Program-made: the position numbers and the translations under genes
Notes under the pieces: generated by a model
Databases searched by the model: none
What the model was told of the DNA's origin: nothing
The model's input: the letters and a program-made list of their open reading frames with translations, nothing else
Shown: positions 25,913 to 34,395 of the stretch, piece by piece
Position numbering within the stretch: the stretch's first letter is position 1
How the letters are laid out: every line of letters begins with the position of its first letter
Source: CAYLPJ01 sp964385465
GTDB lineage: Bacteria > Planctomycetota > Phycisphaerae > SM23-33
Direction of reading: 5' to 3'
Length of the DNA: 64,000 nt
Assembly: GCA_964385465.1 (NCBI GenBank)
Contig: CAYLPJ010000024.1
Span: forward strand, 15,106-79,105

Positions 25913-26521
25913 ATGGGTTTTCTGGATATCTTCCTGGGTATGCTGTTCCTCCTGATCTGCGTGCTGCTGATCGTGGTCGTGCTGCTCCAGAAGGGGCGCG
26001 GCGGCGGTCTCGGGGCGGCCTTCGGCGGCGGCGGGTCCAGCGCGTTCGGCACGCGGACAGGCGACGTGTTCACCTGGGTGACCATTGTGCTGACCGGGCT
26101 GTTCCTGCTGCTGGCGGTGGGCACGAGCCTGGTCTTCCGCCCCGACGCCGGGACGGTCTTCGCGCCGCAGTTCGTCCCCGAGCCCACCCCGATCGCCGAG
26201 CCGACGTCCGTGACGCTCCGCTGCGCCACCCCCGGCGCCAGCATCCGGTTCACGCTGGACGGCTCGGCGCCCGGCAAGCAGGCGAACCTGTACGACCGCC
26301 CGATCACGATCGAGCCGGGCTCGGTCATCAAGGCCCGCGCGTACCGCGGCAAGTGGGAGCCCTCGGACGTGGCCACCGCGGAGTACCCCGTCGCCGACGC
26401 CAACAGCGCCCCCCCCGTGCCGGGCACCGACGACCGCGGCGCCCTGAGCGCGCCGCCGACGCCGGCGCCCCCGACGGCCACCCAGCCGGGCGCGACCACC
26501 GCGCCCGCGGCGGGAGAGTGA
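25913..26521 (+). CDS. secG: SecG fused to a chitobiase C-terminal-like domain
   Basis: SecG is a small two-helix partner of the SecYEG export channel. Residues 1-75 match it: helix 1 (about 4-26), the LLQKGRGGGLGAAFGGG loop, and helix 2 (about 53-72). Normal SecG proteins stop near 70-120 residues, but here 130 more follow. Residues 98-158 read like a CHB_HEX_C domain (SVTLRCATPGASIRFTLDGS, then LYDRPITIEPGSVIKARAY), found at the end of chitobiases and many exported proteins. A Pro/Ala/Thr tail ends the chain. With SecG topology this extension should lie outside the cytoplasm. The cell function of the fusion is unknown. Confidence 0.88.
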   Translation: MGFLDIFLGMLFLLICVLLIVVVLLQKGRGGGLGAAFGGGGSSAFGTRTGDVFTWVTIVLTGLFLLLAVGTSLVFRPDAGTVFAPQFVPEPTPIAEPTSVTLRCATPGASIRFTLDGSAPGKQANLYDRPITIEPGSVIKARAYRGKWEPSDVATAEYPVADANSAPPVPGTDDRGALSAPPTPAPPTATQPGATTAPAAGE

Positions 26522-26522
26522 C

Positions 26523-27404
26523 ATGCTCCGCTCGATGACCGGCTTCGGTGCGGCGGCCGGGCAGGTCGAGGGCGTCCAGTACGCCATCGAGGTCCGCACC
26601 GTCAACAACCGCTACCTCAAGACCACCGTCAAGCTGCCGGAGGCCCTTTCGGCCCTCGAGGCCGAGGTCGACAAGCTGATCCGTGCCAAGGTCCAGCGGG
26701 GCACGGTGACGCTTTCTGCCCAGATGCGCCTGCCCGGCGAGCGGGCGGCAGGGCGGATCAACACCGACGTGATGGCTGCCTACCTGGAGCAGCTCAAGCC
26801 GGCGGAAGTCGAAGGGAACCCGATGTTCCGGGTGGATCTGGCCTCGATCCTGGAACTGCCCGGCGTCTGCGAGCCCCCGGACCTCGGCGACCTTATCGAC
26901 GCCACCCACGACGGCTTCCTGGCCCTCGTCGACAAGGCGCTGACGCACCTGGTCTCGATGCGGACCCGCGACGGCGAGGCCGTCCAGGCCGACCTGCTGA
27001 CCAACTGCGGCGTGATCGAGGACCGCCTCGCCGCCGTCTCCGAGATCGCCCCGCAGGTCGTTCGCGACTACCAGGACCGGCTGACCCAGCGCGTCGAGGA
27101 ACTGCTCTCCGGCGGCAAGGCGGAGATCGACGCCGACCATCTCGCCCGCGAGGTGGCCGTGTTCGCCGAACGCTGCGACATCGCCGAGGAGATCAGCCGC
27201 CTGACTGCCCACGTCGAGCAGTTCCGCCAGGCCCTGCCCGCCGAGGAGGCCACCGGGCGCAAGCTGGATTTCATCGCCCAGGAAATGCTCCGCGAGGCCA
27301 ACACCATCGCGTCGAAGGGCAACAACAGCGAGATCGGCCGGGCCGTCGTGGAGATCAAGACCGCCATCGACCGCATCAAGGAACAGGTGCAGAACGTCGA
27401 GTAG
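26523..27404 (+). CDS. yicC: YicC-family endoribonuclease
   Basis: The 293-residue protein begins with the family mark SMTGFG and ends with the DUF1732 signature KGNNSEIGRAVVEIKTAIDRI. E. coli YicC is an RNA-clamping endoribonuclease linked to small-RNA decay and stationary-phase survival. The gene starts one base after the secG stop and comes before gmk, the usual neighbour. The full length and both ends are intact. Confidence 0.92.
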   Translation: MLRSMTGFGAAAGQVEGVQYAIEVRTVNNRYLKTTVKLPEALSALEAEVDKLIRAKVQRGTVTLSAQMRLPGERAAGRINTDVMAAYLEQLKPAEVEGNPMFRVDLASILELPGVCEPPDLGDLIDATHDGFLALVDKALTHLVSMRTRDGEAVQADLLTNCGVIEDRLAAVSEIAPQVVRDYQDRLTQRVEELLSGGKAEIDADHLAREVAVFAERCDIAEEISRLTAHVEQFRQALPAEEATGRKLDFIAQEMLREANTIASKGNNSEIGRAVVEIKTAIDRIKEQVQNVE

Positions 27405-27420
27405 CCCTGCCGGGGCCCAA

Positions 27421-27438
27421 CCGGCGGCTCGCCGCCGG
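27421..27438 (+). promoter_or_regulatory. Hairpin just upstream of gmk
   Basis: CCGGCGG-CTCG-CCGCCGG is a perfect 7-base stem that ends 11 bases before the gmk ATG, in a gap with no obvious ribosome site. Confidence 0.4.
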
Positions 27439-27449
27439 GACTGACGAGA

Positions 27450-28022
27450 ATGAGTGTGGGCAAGCTGGTTGTCATCACGGGCCCGTCGGGCGTGGGCAAG
27501 AGCACGATCGTCCGCGAGGTGCTCGACCGGACCGGCGCCGAGTACAGCATTTCGGCGACCACCAGGCCGCCGCGAGCCGGCGAGACGGACGGGCGCGATT
27601 ACCGGTTCGTCTCCGGCGGCGAATTCGATCGGATGATCGAGCGTGGCGAGCTGCTGGAGTGGGCCGAGGTGTTCGGGCACCGATACGGCACGCCGGCGGG
27701 GCCCATCCGCCGGGCCGTCGAGGCCGGGCGGACCGTGATCCTGGAGATCGACGTCCAGGGCGGGCTCCAGGTCGCCCGGGCCATGCCCGAGGCCGAGTTT
27801 GTGCTGCTGCTGCCGCCCTCGCAGGAGGAGCTCGCTCGCCGCCTGCGGGACCGGGGCAGCGAGGACGAGGCCGCCGCCCGGAGGCGGCTGAACAAGGCCA
27901 ACGAAGAGATTCGAACCGCGCTGGACAGCGGCGTCTATAATCACAAGGTCGTCAATGACAGCCTGGAGAAGGCGATAAAGGATGTGTCGGCCATCGTGAG
28001 CCGGCCGCAGGGAGAGCCATGA
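27450..28022 (+). CDS. gmk: Guanylate kinase
   Basis: Gmk phosphorylates GMP to GDP. The 190-residue protein has the P-loop GPSGVGKST (residues 11-19), the GMP-binding ATTRPPRAGE and GRDYRFVS segments, and the EIDVQGG motif. Its stop overlaps the rpoZ start (ATGA), so the two are translationally coupled. In many bacteria gmk and rpoZ lie together, linking nucleotide supply to RNA polymerase assembly and to ppGpp binding. Confidence 0.96.
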   Translation: MSVGKLVVITGPSGVGKSTIVREVLDRTGAEYSISATTRPPRAGETDGRDYRFVSGGEFDRMIERGELLEWAEVFGHRYGTPAGPIRRAVEAGRTVILEIDVQGGLQVARAMPEAEFVLLLPPSQEELARRLRDRGSEDEAAARRRLNKANEEIRTALDSGVYNHKVVNDSLEKAIKDVSAIVSRPQGEP

Positions 28023-28249
28023 TCGAGGCACTGAAGAGCGAAGAGGTCGTGCACAAGGTCGGCGGGAAGTTCAAGCTCACCGCGCTGATTCAGAAGCGGA
28101 TGCTGGAGCTGATGCAGGGCGCCAAGCCTCTCGTCGAGCGGACGCGTCGAATGACGGACATGGAGGTCGCCATCCAGGAGATCCTCGAGGAGAAGATCGG
28201 GATCGACTACGACAAGTCCGACGTGCTGACGCCGGACGAGCTCGGCTGA
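28019..28249 (+). CDS. rpoZ: RNA polymerase omega subunit
   Basis: The 76-residue protein fits omega in size, position after gmk, and content: a basic N-terminal half (KFKLTALIQKRMLELMQGAKPLV) that wraps the beta-prime tail, and an acidic C-terminal end. It overlaps gmk by four bases. Omega helps assemble RNA polymerase. Sequence similarity is low, as usual for this subunit, so gene order carries much of the call. Confidence 0.85.
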   Translation: MIEALKSEEVVHKVGGKFKLTALIQKRMLELMQGAKPLVERTRRMTDMEVAIQEILEEKIGIDYDKSDVLTPDELG

Positions 28250-28268
28250 GGCGCCCGGCGGCGGAGAG

Positions 28269-28868
28269 ATGCCCCAACCGCGCGACCACAGCCCGCCGCC
28301 GGAGCCGCCCGACCTGACCGGGCGGGAAGTCCTGCTCGCCGTCAGCGGGGGGATCGCCTGCTACAAGGCCGCGGACCTCGCCAGCCGGCTCGTCCGAGCC
28401 GGGGCGGGGGTGTCCGTCGCGATGACCGACGCGGCCAGGCGGTTCGTCGCGCCGCTGACCTTCCAGGCCCTCACCGGTCGGCGGGCGTTCACGAGCCTGT
28501 GGCAGTCCCTGGAGCACCACTCCGGCGAGCACTTGGCGCTCACCGAGCGGGCGGACGTGATGGTCGTCGCCCCGGCGACGGCGAACGTGCTGGCCAAGCT
28601 CACCGGCGGGATCGCCGACGACCTGGTCTCCACGCTCGCGCTGAGCGCCCACGGGGCCTGCGAGCTGCTCGTCGCGCCGGCGATGAACACGCGCATGTGG
28701 CAGGCCCCGCCGACGCGCGCGAACATGGCCCGGCTGGCCGAGTGGGGCGTTCACGTCGTCGGGCCGGCCGAGGGGCGCCTGGCCTGCGGGACGACCGGGC
28801 CCGGGCGGATGGCCGAGCCGGGAGAGATCCTTGCCCGCGTCGCGGAGATCCTTGCTGCGGGGGACTGA
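28269..28868 (+). CDS. coaC: Phosphopantothenoylcysteine decarboxylase-like flavoprotein
   Basis: CoaC removes CO2 from phosphopantothenoylcysteine in coenzyme A synthesis using FMN. The 199-residue protein has AVSGGIACYKAADLA at the FMN site, the catalytic His within LEHHSGEHLAL, the PAMNTRM motif, and an ACGTTGPGRMAEP substrate loop. It covers only the CoaC half of the usual fused Dfp/CoaBC; the CoaB half is a separate gene 132 bases downstream with its own promoter. rpoZ ends 19 bases upstream. Confidence 0.9.
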   Translation: MPQPRDHSPPPEPPDLTGREVLLAVSGGIACYKAADLASRLVRAGAGVSVAMTDAARRFVAPLTFQALTGRRAFTSLWQSLEHHSGEHLALTERADVMVVAPATANVLAKLTGGIADDLVSTLALSAHGACELLVAPAMNTRMWQAPPTRANMARLAEWGVHVVGPAEGRLACGTTGPGRMAEPGEILARVAEILAAGD

Positions 28869-28988
28869 CAGCGGAAGGGCCGCCGGGGGCGGGCGGGGCC
28901 TCCCGGACGATCCGCCCGCCGCTTCGCCGCGGAGCGTTCCTCGGGGCGGCGCGGCGCCGAATCGCTTCCCGCCGGTGATGCCGGCGGA

Positions 28989-28994
28989 TACACT
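28989..28994 (+). promoter_or_regulatory. -10 box directly before coaB
   Basis: TACACT ends six bases before the ATG at 29001, suggesting a leaderless coaB transcript. Confidence 0.45.
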
Positions 28995-29000
28995 ACCCCC

Positions 29001-29630
29001 ATGCGAGTTCTCGTCACCGCCGGGCCGACGCGCGAGTACCTCGACGACGTGCGGTTCCTCACCAACGCGTCGAGCGGGCGGATGGGCTGCGCCGTGGCCG
29101 CGGCCGCCGTGGCCGCCGGGCACGAGGTGACGCTGCTGATCGGCCCGGTCGCGCTCGAGGCCCCCGCCGGTTGCGACGCCGTGCGGTTCACCTCCGTGGA
29201 GGACCTCGCCGCCGCGCTGGGCGAGCGGTTCGCCGATTGCGACGCGCTGGTCATGGCGGCGGCGGTGGGGGACTTCCGGCCCGAGCAGCGTTGCCGCGGC
29301 AAGATCCCGCGCCGCGGCGGGCCGGTGACCGTCCGGCTGATTCCCACGCCGGACGTTCTGGCCTCGGTCGCCCGCGGCCGAGGGGCCGACCAGCGGGTGG
29401 TCGCCTTCGCCGTGGAAGCCCCGCCGCGCGACGCCGCGGCCGAGCGGGCCCGCGCCGAGCTGGCCGCCAAGGGCGCCGACATGGTGGTGGTGAACATGCC
29501 TTCGGCCATGGGCGCCGCCGACAGCGAGGCGTGCATCCTGACGGCGGACGCCGTCCTGGCCGGCTGGGCGCGGCGGGCGAAGGCGGAGCTGGCGGAGCTG
29601 ATCGTCGGTCACCTGCATCGGCCGGGATGA
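29001..29630 (+). CDS. coaB: Phosphopantothenate-cysteine ligase (stand-alone CoaB)
   Basis: CoaB joins cysteine to phosphopantothenate. The 209-residue protein shows the CoaB nucleotide-binding opening TAGPTREYLDDVRFLTNASS, then AAAVGDFRP and a KIPRR segment for the Lys-rich loop, and VVNMPSAMG. It is separate from CoaC instead of fused. There is no ribosome site, but a TACACT box sits six bases before the ATG, as in the other apparently leaderless genes of the window. Confidence 0.9.
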   Translation: MRVLVTAGPTREYLDDVRFLTNASSGRMGCAVAAAAVAAGHEVTLLIGPVALEAPAGCDAVRFTSVEDLAAALGERFADCDALVMAAAVGDFRPEQRCRGKIPRRGGPVTVRLIPTPDVLASVARGRGADQRVVAFAVEAPPRDAAAERARAELAAKGADMVVVNMPSAMGAADSEACILTADAVLAGWARRAKAELAELIVGHLHRPG

Positions 29631-29694
29631 GCTGTTTTCCGGGCGGGGCGGATCGGATATGCTCGGTCGGCCGATGCAGGCTGGAGATATCCGG

Positions 29695-30147
29695 ATGTCC
29701 GGTCCGATAACGATAAGGATACGCCGCTCGTCCGGCTGCGAGGACGTTCCGCCGCCGCGGTACATGTCCGACCACGCCGCCGGGATGGATGTCTGCGCGG
29801 CGTGCGAGTCGGAGGTGACCGTTGCCCCCGGCGAGGTGCAGCTCGTCCCGTGCGGGTTCACCATGGCCGTGCCGGTCGGCTACGAGGCGCAGATGCGCCC
29901 CCGCAGCGGGCTGGCGCTGAAACACGGCGTGATCCTGCCCAACGCGCCGGGCACGATCGACGCCGACTACCGCGGCGAGGTCTGCGTGATCCTCGCCAAC
30001 GTGGGGCGCGAGAGCTTCACGGTGCGGCGCGGCATGCGGATCGCCCAGATGGTGATCGCCCCGGTCTGCCGGGCCGAGGTCGAGGAGGCGGACGTCCTCG
30101 ACGAGACCGCCCGCGGAGACGGGGGGTTCGGGCACACCGGCGTCTAG
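29695..30147 (+). CDS. dut: dUTP diphosphatase
   Basis: Dut hydrolyses dUTP to dUMP, keeping uracil out of DNA and feeding dTMP synthesis. The 150-residue protein has the trimeric dUTPase motifs in order: AAGMDVCA, RPRSGLALKHG, GTIDADYRGEV, RRGMRIAQMVI, and the C-terminal P-loop-like RGDGGFGHTG. The ATG at 29695 follows GGAG; earlier in-frame ATGs at 29659 and 29674 lie in or near a TATGCT box. Confidence 0.95.
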   Translation: MSGPITIRIRRSSGCEDVPPPRYMSDHAAGMDVCAACESEVTVAPGEVQLVPCGFTMAVPVGYEAQMRPRSGLALKHGVILPNAPGTIDADYRGEVCVILANVGRESFTVRRGMRIAQMVIAPVCRAEVEEADVLDETARGDGGFGHTGV

Positions 30148-30171
30148 TGCGACAACAGGGATGTTGAGCAA

Positions 30172-30198
30172 GCCGCCGCGGGGTTCGCCCCCGGCGGC
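30172..30198 (+). promoter_or_regulatory. Very stable TTCG-capped hairpin before ftsK
   Basis: GCCGCC-GCGGGG, loop TTCG, then CCCCC-GGCGGC forms an 11-pair stem with one bulge. It ends 14 bases before the ftsK ATG. It may end transcription of dut or shape translation of ftsK; no T-tract is present. Confidence 0.5.
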
Positions 30199-30212
30199 GG
30201 GATGTGCAAAGG

Positions 30213-32765
30213 ATGGCCAAGAAGGACAAATCCGCCTCGCGGTCCGAGGTGCCCGCGGGCGGCGCCGGGCGCTTCGGGCGATACTGCCTGATTCTCGTGC
30301 TGGCCGGGTCGGCCGCGCTGGCCTGGGCCAGCCTGCTGACCTACTCGCCGACGGACCCCCCGGCGAAGATCGTCGTGCCCCCCAAACGCCCGGTGGACAA
30401 CCTTGCCGGCGTCGTGGGCGCGTACGTCGCCCACAGCCTGCTCTACTGGGTCGGCGGGGGAGCGTACATGGCCCTGCTGTTCGTCACCGTCGCCGCGGCC
30501 GTGATGGCCTGCGGCGGACGCGTCGGCGAGTTGCCCTGGCGCGTCCTCGGGGTGGTCCTGCTCGTGGTGGCCACCAGCAGCGCGATCTACATGGTCGACC
30601 CGGTCACCTCCGGCGATCCGCTGACCGGTTCGGCGGGCATCCTGGGCATCGCCGTCGGACGCCTGCTGCTGACCCGCCTGGCCACCGTCGGCGGGTGGAT
30701 CGTCCTGCTGGTCTCGTTCGGCATCGGGCTGATGCTCGCGGCCGATCACCTCGTCCTCCAGCTTCCCTCGCTGGGCCGGCGTGCCTGGGAGCAGCGCGAG
30801 AAGCTCAGCGGCTGGACGGCGGCGCTGCGGCGTCGCAGCCCCGAGGCCGCGGGTGCCGGCGGCGGCTCGGCGACGGTCTCGGGGCGGTCGCGTCCCCGGC
30901 CGGTCACGGCCCGCCCGGTGCGCCCGGGCTCTGCCAAGCCCGACGCCGGCGAGGACGCCGAAGGCGCCTCGGCGCGTCGCCCGACACCGCCGGGCAAGCC
31001 GGAGGCGGAGAAGAAGGACGCCGACAAGGCCGATTCGGGTTCCGGCGGCGTCGGCGGACTGGTCCGTCGCCTGCTGCCGGGCGGGGCCGACGATGCCGAC
31101 GATGCCGACGAAGCCCCCGCGGCCAGGGCGGCGGCGAAGCCCAAGTCCCAGCCGGCGGCGAAGCCCAAGCCCGCGCCGCCCCCCAGGCCGGCCGGGGGGG
31201 CATCCTCCGGCGGGGCCGCGAAGGCGGCCGCAACGAACGACGGCGACGGCTACATCCTGCCGCCGCAGACGCTGCTGGAAGCCCCTACCGGGGGGTACAT
31301 CGAGTCGCAGGAGCACATCGCCGCTCAGCGTCGCCAGGTGCTCCAGCAGACGCTGGACGACTTCAGCGTGACCGCCGAGGTCGTCGGGCACCAGACCGGG
31401 CCGGTCATCACGCTGTTCGAGCTGTCGCTGGCGCCGGGCGTGAAGGTCTCCCGGGTGGCCAACCTGGCCAACGATATCGCCCGGGCCCTCGCGGTGCCCG
31501 GGGTGCGGATCGTCTCCCCGCTGCCCGGGCGGGACACCGTGGGCATCGAGGTGCCCAACGACGAGAAGGAGATCGTCCGCATCCGCCAGCTCATGCAGTT
31601 GGCCGGCGAGGCCGACAATCGCATGCACCTGCCGCTCTACCTCGGCAAGGACGCCGGGGGCGAGCCCATCGTCGAGGACCTCGCCCGCATGCCGCACATG
31701 CTCATCGCCGGGACGACCGGCTCGGGCAAGAGCGTCTGCATCAACTCCATCATCATCGCCATGCTCATGACCCGCCGGCCCGAGGAGGTGCGGCTGATCC
31801 TCGTGGATCCCAAGATGGTCGAGATGGCCGCGTTCGAGCAGATTCCCCACCTGCTCTGCCCGATCGTCAACGACATGCACAAGGCCGAGGACATCCTGGA
31901 GTGGGCGGCGACGAAGATGGACGAGCGGTACGAGCTGCTCAAGGAGGCCGGCGTGCGGAACATCGCCGGCTACAACAAGCTCAGCGAGAAGGAGATCTAC
32001 GAGCGGTTCGGCGTCGAGACCGACGAGGAGAAGGCCCGCGTGCCGACGCGCATGCCCTATTACGTGGTCATCGTCGACGAGCTGGCGGACCTGATCATGA
32101 CCTCCAGCAAGGAGGTCGAGAACCACATCATTCGCATCGCCCAGAAGGCCCGCGCGGTGGGCATCCACCTGATCCTCGCGACGCAGCGCCCGAGCGTCAA
32201 CGTCGTCACCGGCCTGATCAAGAGCAACATGCCCTGCCGGGCGAGCTTCCGGGTGGCGTCGCGCCAGGAGAGCCGGATCGTGCTGGACCAGAACGGCGCG
32301 GAGGTCCTTCTGGGCCAGGGCGACATGCTGTTCCTGCGCCCGGGCACGAGCACGCTGATCCGCGCCCAGGGCACGTTCGTCGACGACGAGGAGATCCGCG
32401 CCGTCGTCAAGTCGCTGGCCAGGAAGTCCTCGACAAACTTCCACCCGGAGTTGATGGCCCTGAACTCCAAACCCGCCGGCGACGTCGAGGGCGAGCGGGA
32501 CGAGCTGTTCGACAAGGCCGTCGAGATCGTCCTCCAGAGCCAGCGAGGCAGCGTCTCGCTGCTCCAGCGCCGCCTGGCGGTCGGGTACAGCCGGGCCAGC
32601 CGCATCATCGATCAGATGGCCGAGGCAGGCCTGCTGGGCGACTACAAGGGCTCCCAGGCCCGCGAGTGCATGATGACGCTGGAGGAGTGGCACGAGTTCA
32701 AGGCGTCGGTCGACGCCGACCAGTCCGGCGCCAACTCGCTCAACGGCGAGCCGACGAGCGTGTGA
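30213..32765 (+). CDS. ftsK: DNA translocase FtsK/SpoIIIE
   Basis: FtsK pumps chromosome ends through the division septum. The 850-residue protein has about four membrane helices in residues 22-180, a Pro/Ala/Lys-rich linker (about 205-345), the alpha region (FSVTAEVVGHQTGPVITLFE), the motor with Walker A GTTGSGKS at 500-507 and Walker B VVIVDELADL, and a gamma DNA-reading winged helix (LLQRRLAVGYSRASRIID). The length fits the family. A GTG three codons earlier (30204) is also possible. A strong hairpin precedes the start. Confidence 0.96.
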   Translation: MAKKDKSASRSEVPAGGAGRFGRYCLILVLAGSAALAWASLLTYSPTDPPAKIVVPPKRPVDNLAGVVGAYVAHSLLYWVGGGAYMALLFVTVAAAVMACGGRVGELPWRVLGVVLLVVATSSAIYMVDPVTSGDPLTGSAGILGIAVGRLLLTRLATVGGWIVLLVSFGIGLMLAADHLVLQLPSLGRRAWEQREKLSGWTAALRRRSPEAAGAGGGSATVSGRSRPRPVTARPVRPGSAKPDAGEDAEGASARRPTPPGKPEAEKKDADKADSGSGGVGGLVRRLLPGGADDADDADEAPAARAAAKPKSQPAAKPKPAPPPRPAGGASSGGAAKAAATNDGDGYILPPQTLLEAPTGGYIESQEHIAAQRRQVLQQTLDDFSVTAEVVGHQTGPVITLFELSLAPGVKVSRVANLANDIARALAVPGVRIVSPLPGRDTVGIEVPNDEKEIVRIRQLMQLAGEADNRMHLPLYLGKDAGGEPIVEDLARMPHMLIAGTTGSGKSVCINSIIIAMLMTRRPEEVRLILVDPKMVEMAAFEQIPHLLCPIVNDMHKAEDILEWAATKMDERYELLKEAGVRNIAGYNKLSEKEIYERFGVETDEEKARVPTRMPYYVVIVDELADLIMTSSKEVENHIIRIAQKARAVGIHLILATQRPSVNVVTGLIKSNMPCRASFRVASRQESRIVLDQNGAEVLLGQGDMLFLRPGTSTLIRAQGTFVDDEEIRAVVKSLARKSSTNFHPELMALNSKPAGDVEGERDELFDKAVEIVLQSQRGSVSLLQRRLAVGYSRASRIIDQMAEAGLLGDYKGSQARECMMTLEEWHEFKASVDADQSGANSLNGEPTSV

Positions 32766-32817
32766 GCCCGCCCCGTCGGCGGCCATGCGGCCGTTTCGCC
32801 ACAGGCCCCCCTGCGCG

Positions 32818-32823
32818 TACAAT
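32818..32823 (+). promoter_or_regulatory. -10 box directly before the GT4 gene
   Basis: TACAAT ends six bases before the ATG at 32830, suggesting a leaderless transcript. Confidence 0.45.
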
Positions 32824-32829
32824 GCCCGC

Positions 32830-33945
32830 ATGAACGACGACGTCGAGAATCCGCCGCGGCCGGCAGACGCTGTGCGTCCCGTCCGCACCGCCTGGATTGC
32901 CGGGCCGCGGACCTTCGGGCTCATCGGGCGCGTGCTCAAGCCCCTGGCCCTCGGGCTCATGGATGAGGTCGTCGAGAGCTTCGCTTTCTGCCCCAGCCCC
33001 GGCGAGGAGCCCGAGCCCGACCTGCTGCCCGCCCACCGCGTGCCCTTCGCCACCGCGCGGTGGTGGTGGCCCTGGGACCGCCCGGCCGAACATCTGCGCG
33101 GCGAGCTCAGCAAGCGCAAGATCCAGGTCCTCCACGCCCTGGACGCCTCGGCGGCGCCGCTGGCCTGCGAGCTCGGCGGCGAGCTGTCGCTGCCGGTGTT
33201 CGTCAACAGCTTCGCCGACGGCGACGGCGGCTGCCTGGCCGAGGTGGCCCGCGACGCCGTCGGCATCCTCGCCGGCTCCGAGCCGATCCGTGCCGCCCTC
33301 GCCTCCCGGGGCATCTGGAGCGAGGACCGGCTGCACCTGATGCGCCCCGGTGTCTACCACGTCCGCAGGCCCACGTGCTTCGGCGACCCCCAACACAGCG
33401 TGGCCGTCGTCTGCGGCGGGGACTTCGATCGCCCCGAGCCCTTCCTGACCGTGCTGGAGACCTTCGCCGAGATCGCCAGGAGAAGCTACGACTGCTCGTT
33501 CTTCCTCGTAGGCAGCGGCCCGGCTGAACGGCAGCTCCGCCGCGCCGCCGACCGCCTGGGCATTCGCACGCTGCTGACCTTTGCCGACGTACACCCCACC
33601 GGGCAGCTCACCGGCATCTTCAAGGCCGCCGACCTGTACATCAGCCCCCGCCCGCTGGGATCGATCGACATGCGCTCGCTGCTGGCGATGGCCGCCGGGC
33701 TGCCCGTCCTGGCCGCGGCGCCGGGCGACGGGGTCAACGACTTCCTCATCGACGGCGAGACGGCCGCGGGGTACACGCCCGGGGCGGCGGGCGAACTGAC
33801 CGCCGCGCTGGCCGACCTCCTGGAAGACCGCGCCCGGGCCCGCTCCCTTGCCGAGGGCGGCCTGGAGCACGTTCACGCCTGCCACAGCCCCGCCGTAAAC
33901 GTCAGCGCCCTGGCTCACTTCTACCGCCGGGCGCTGGCGGGGTGA
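32830..33945 (+). CDS. GT4-type glycosyltransferase
   Basis: The 371-residue protein has the GT-B layout. The C-terminal half shows VAVVCGGDFDRPEPF, FFLVGSGPAERQLR, a DLYISPRPLGSIDMRSLLAM donor loop in place of the usual EGFGLVxLEAM, and GDGVNDFLIDGETAAGYTPG. It probably transfers a sugar in the cytoplasm for envelope glycan or lipid. The substrate is not evident. No signal peptide is present. The ATG at 32830 is supported by the -10 box just upstream. It converges on arfB with only six bases between the stops. Confidence 0.78.
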   Translation: MNDDVENPPRPADAVRPVRTAWIAGPRTFGLIGRVLKPLALGLMDEVVESFAFCPSPGEEPEPDLLPAHRVPFATARWWWPWDRPAEHLRGELSKRKIQVLHALDASAAPLACELGGELSLPVFVNSFADGDGGCLAEVARDAVGILAGSEPIRAALASRGIWSEDRLHLMRPGVYHVRRPTCFGDPQHSVAVVCGGDFDRPEPFLTVLETFAEIARRSYDCSFFLVGSGPAERQLRRAADRLGIRTLLTFADVHPTGQLTGIFKAADLYISPRPLGSIDMRSLLAMAAGLPVLAAAPGDGVNDFLIDGETAAGYTPGAAGELTAALADLLEDRARARSLAEGGLEHVHACHSPAVNVSALAHFYRRALAG

Positions 33946-33951
33946 TCCGCT

Positions 33952-34368
33952 TCACCAATCCGGCGGACGGCGCATGCGCTTCTTCTCGGCGCGGCGGCGC
34001 TTCTTCTCCAGGCGCTTGCGCCTGGACGCGGCCGTGGGCCTGGTCCGCTTGCGGCGCTTGGGCGGCGGGGCGGCCCGGCGGATCAGGGCGGTAAGCTTGT
34101 CCAGGGCCTGCTGGCGGTTCTGCGCCTGGCTGCGCTCGGCCTGGCTTTCGATGATCAGCACGCCGTCGGATGTCATTCGGCTGCCGGCGAGCTTCTGGAT
34201 ACGGCTTTTCACCGCCGCGGGGAGGTTCGGCGAATGGGCGACGTCGAACCGCAACTGCACGGCGGTGGCAACCTTGTTGACGTTCTGCCCGCCCGGCCCC
34301 GAGGCGCGGATGAACTGCTCGTCGAGTTCGTCTTCGTGAATCGAGATGTTCCGGGTGATGCGGATCAT
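33952..34368 (-). CDS. arfB: Alternative ribosome-rescue factor ArfB (YaeJ/ICT1 type)
   Basis: ArfB frees ribosomes stalled on broken mRNA by hydrolysing peptidyl-tRNA. The 138-residue protein has the catalytic GGQ at residues 26-28 in RASGPGGQNVNK and a very basic C-terminal tail (KRRKRTRPTAASRRK and beyond) that sits in the empty mRNA channel. It lacks the codon-recognition domains of a release factor. The ATG at 34368 follows a TATCCT box by eight bases and has no ribosome site. Confidence 0.92.
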   Translation of the reverse strand: MIRITRNISIHEDELDEQFIRASGPGGQNVNKVATAVQLRFDVAHSPNLPAAVKSRIQKLAGSRMTSDGVLIIESQAERSQAQNRQQALDKLTALIRRAAPPPKRRKRTRPTAASRRKRLEKKRRRAEKKRMRRPPDW

Positions 34369-34376
34369 GCAATGCC

Positions 34377-34382
34377 AGGATA
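34377..34382 (-). promoter_or_regulatory. -10 box directly before arfB
   Basis: TATCCT (34382-34377) lies eight bases before the arfB ATG, next to a palindromic element. This suggests a leaderless transcript. Confidence 0.4.
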
Positions 34383-34395
34383 ACGGTCGAGAAAC

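Noticed and set aside
30144..33314. 1056-codon frame opposite ftsK, and similar frames opposite other genes (2245-4311, 15835-17904, 18434-20464, 37743-40673, 40726-43671, 51322-54174, 55078-58806)
   Set aside because: All lie over clear family genes and give low-complexity Arg/Pro/Ala/Gly-rich translations.
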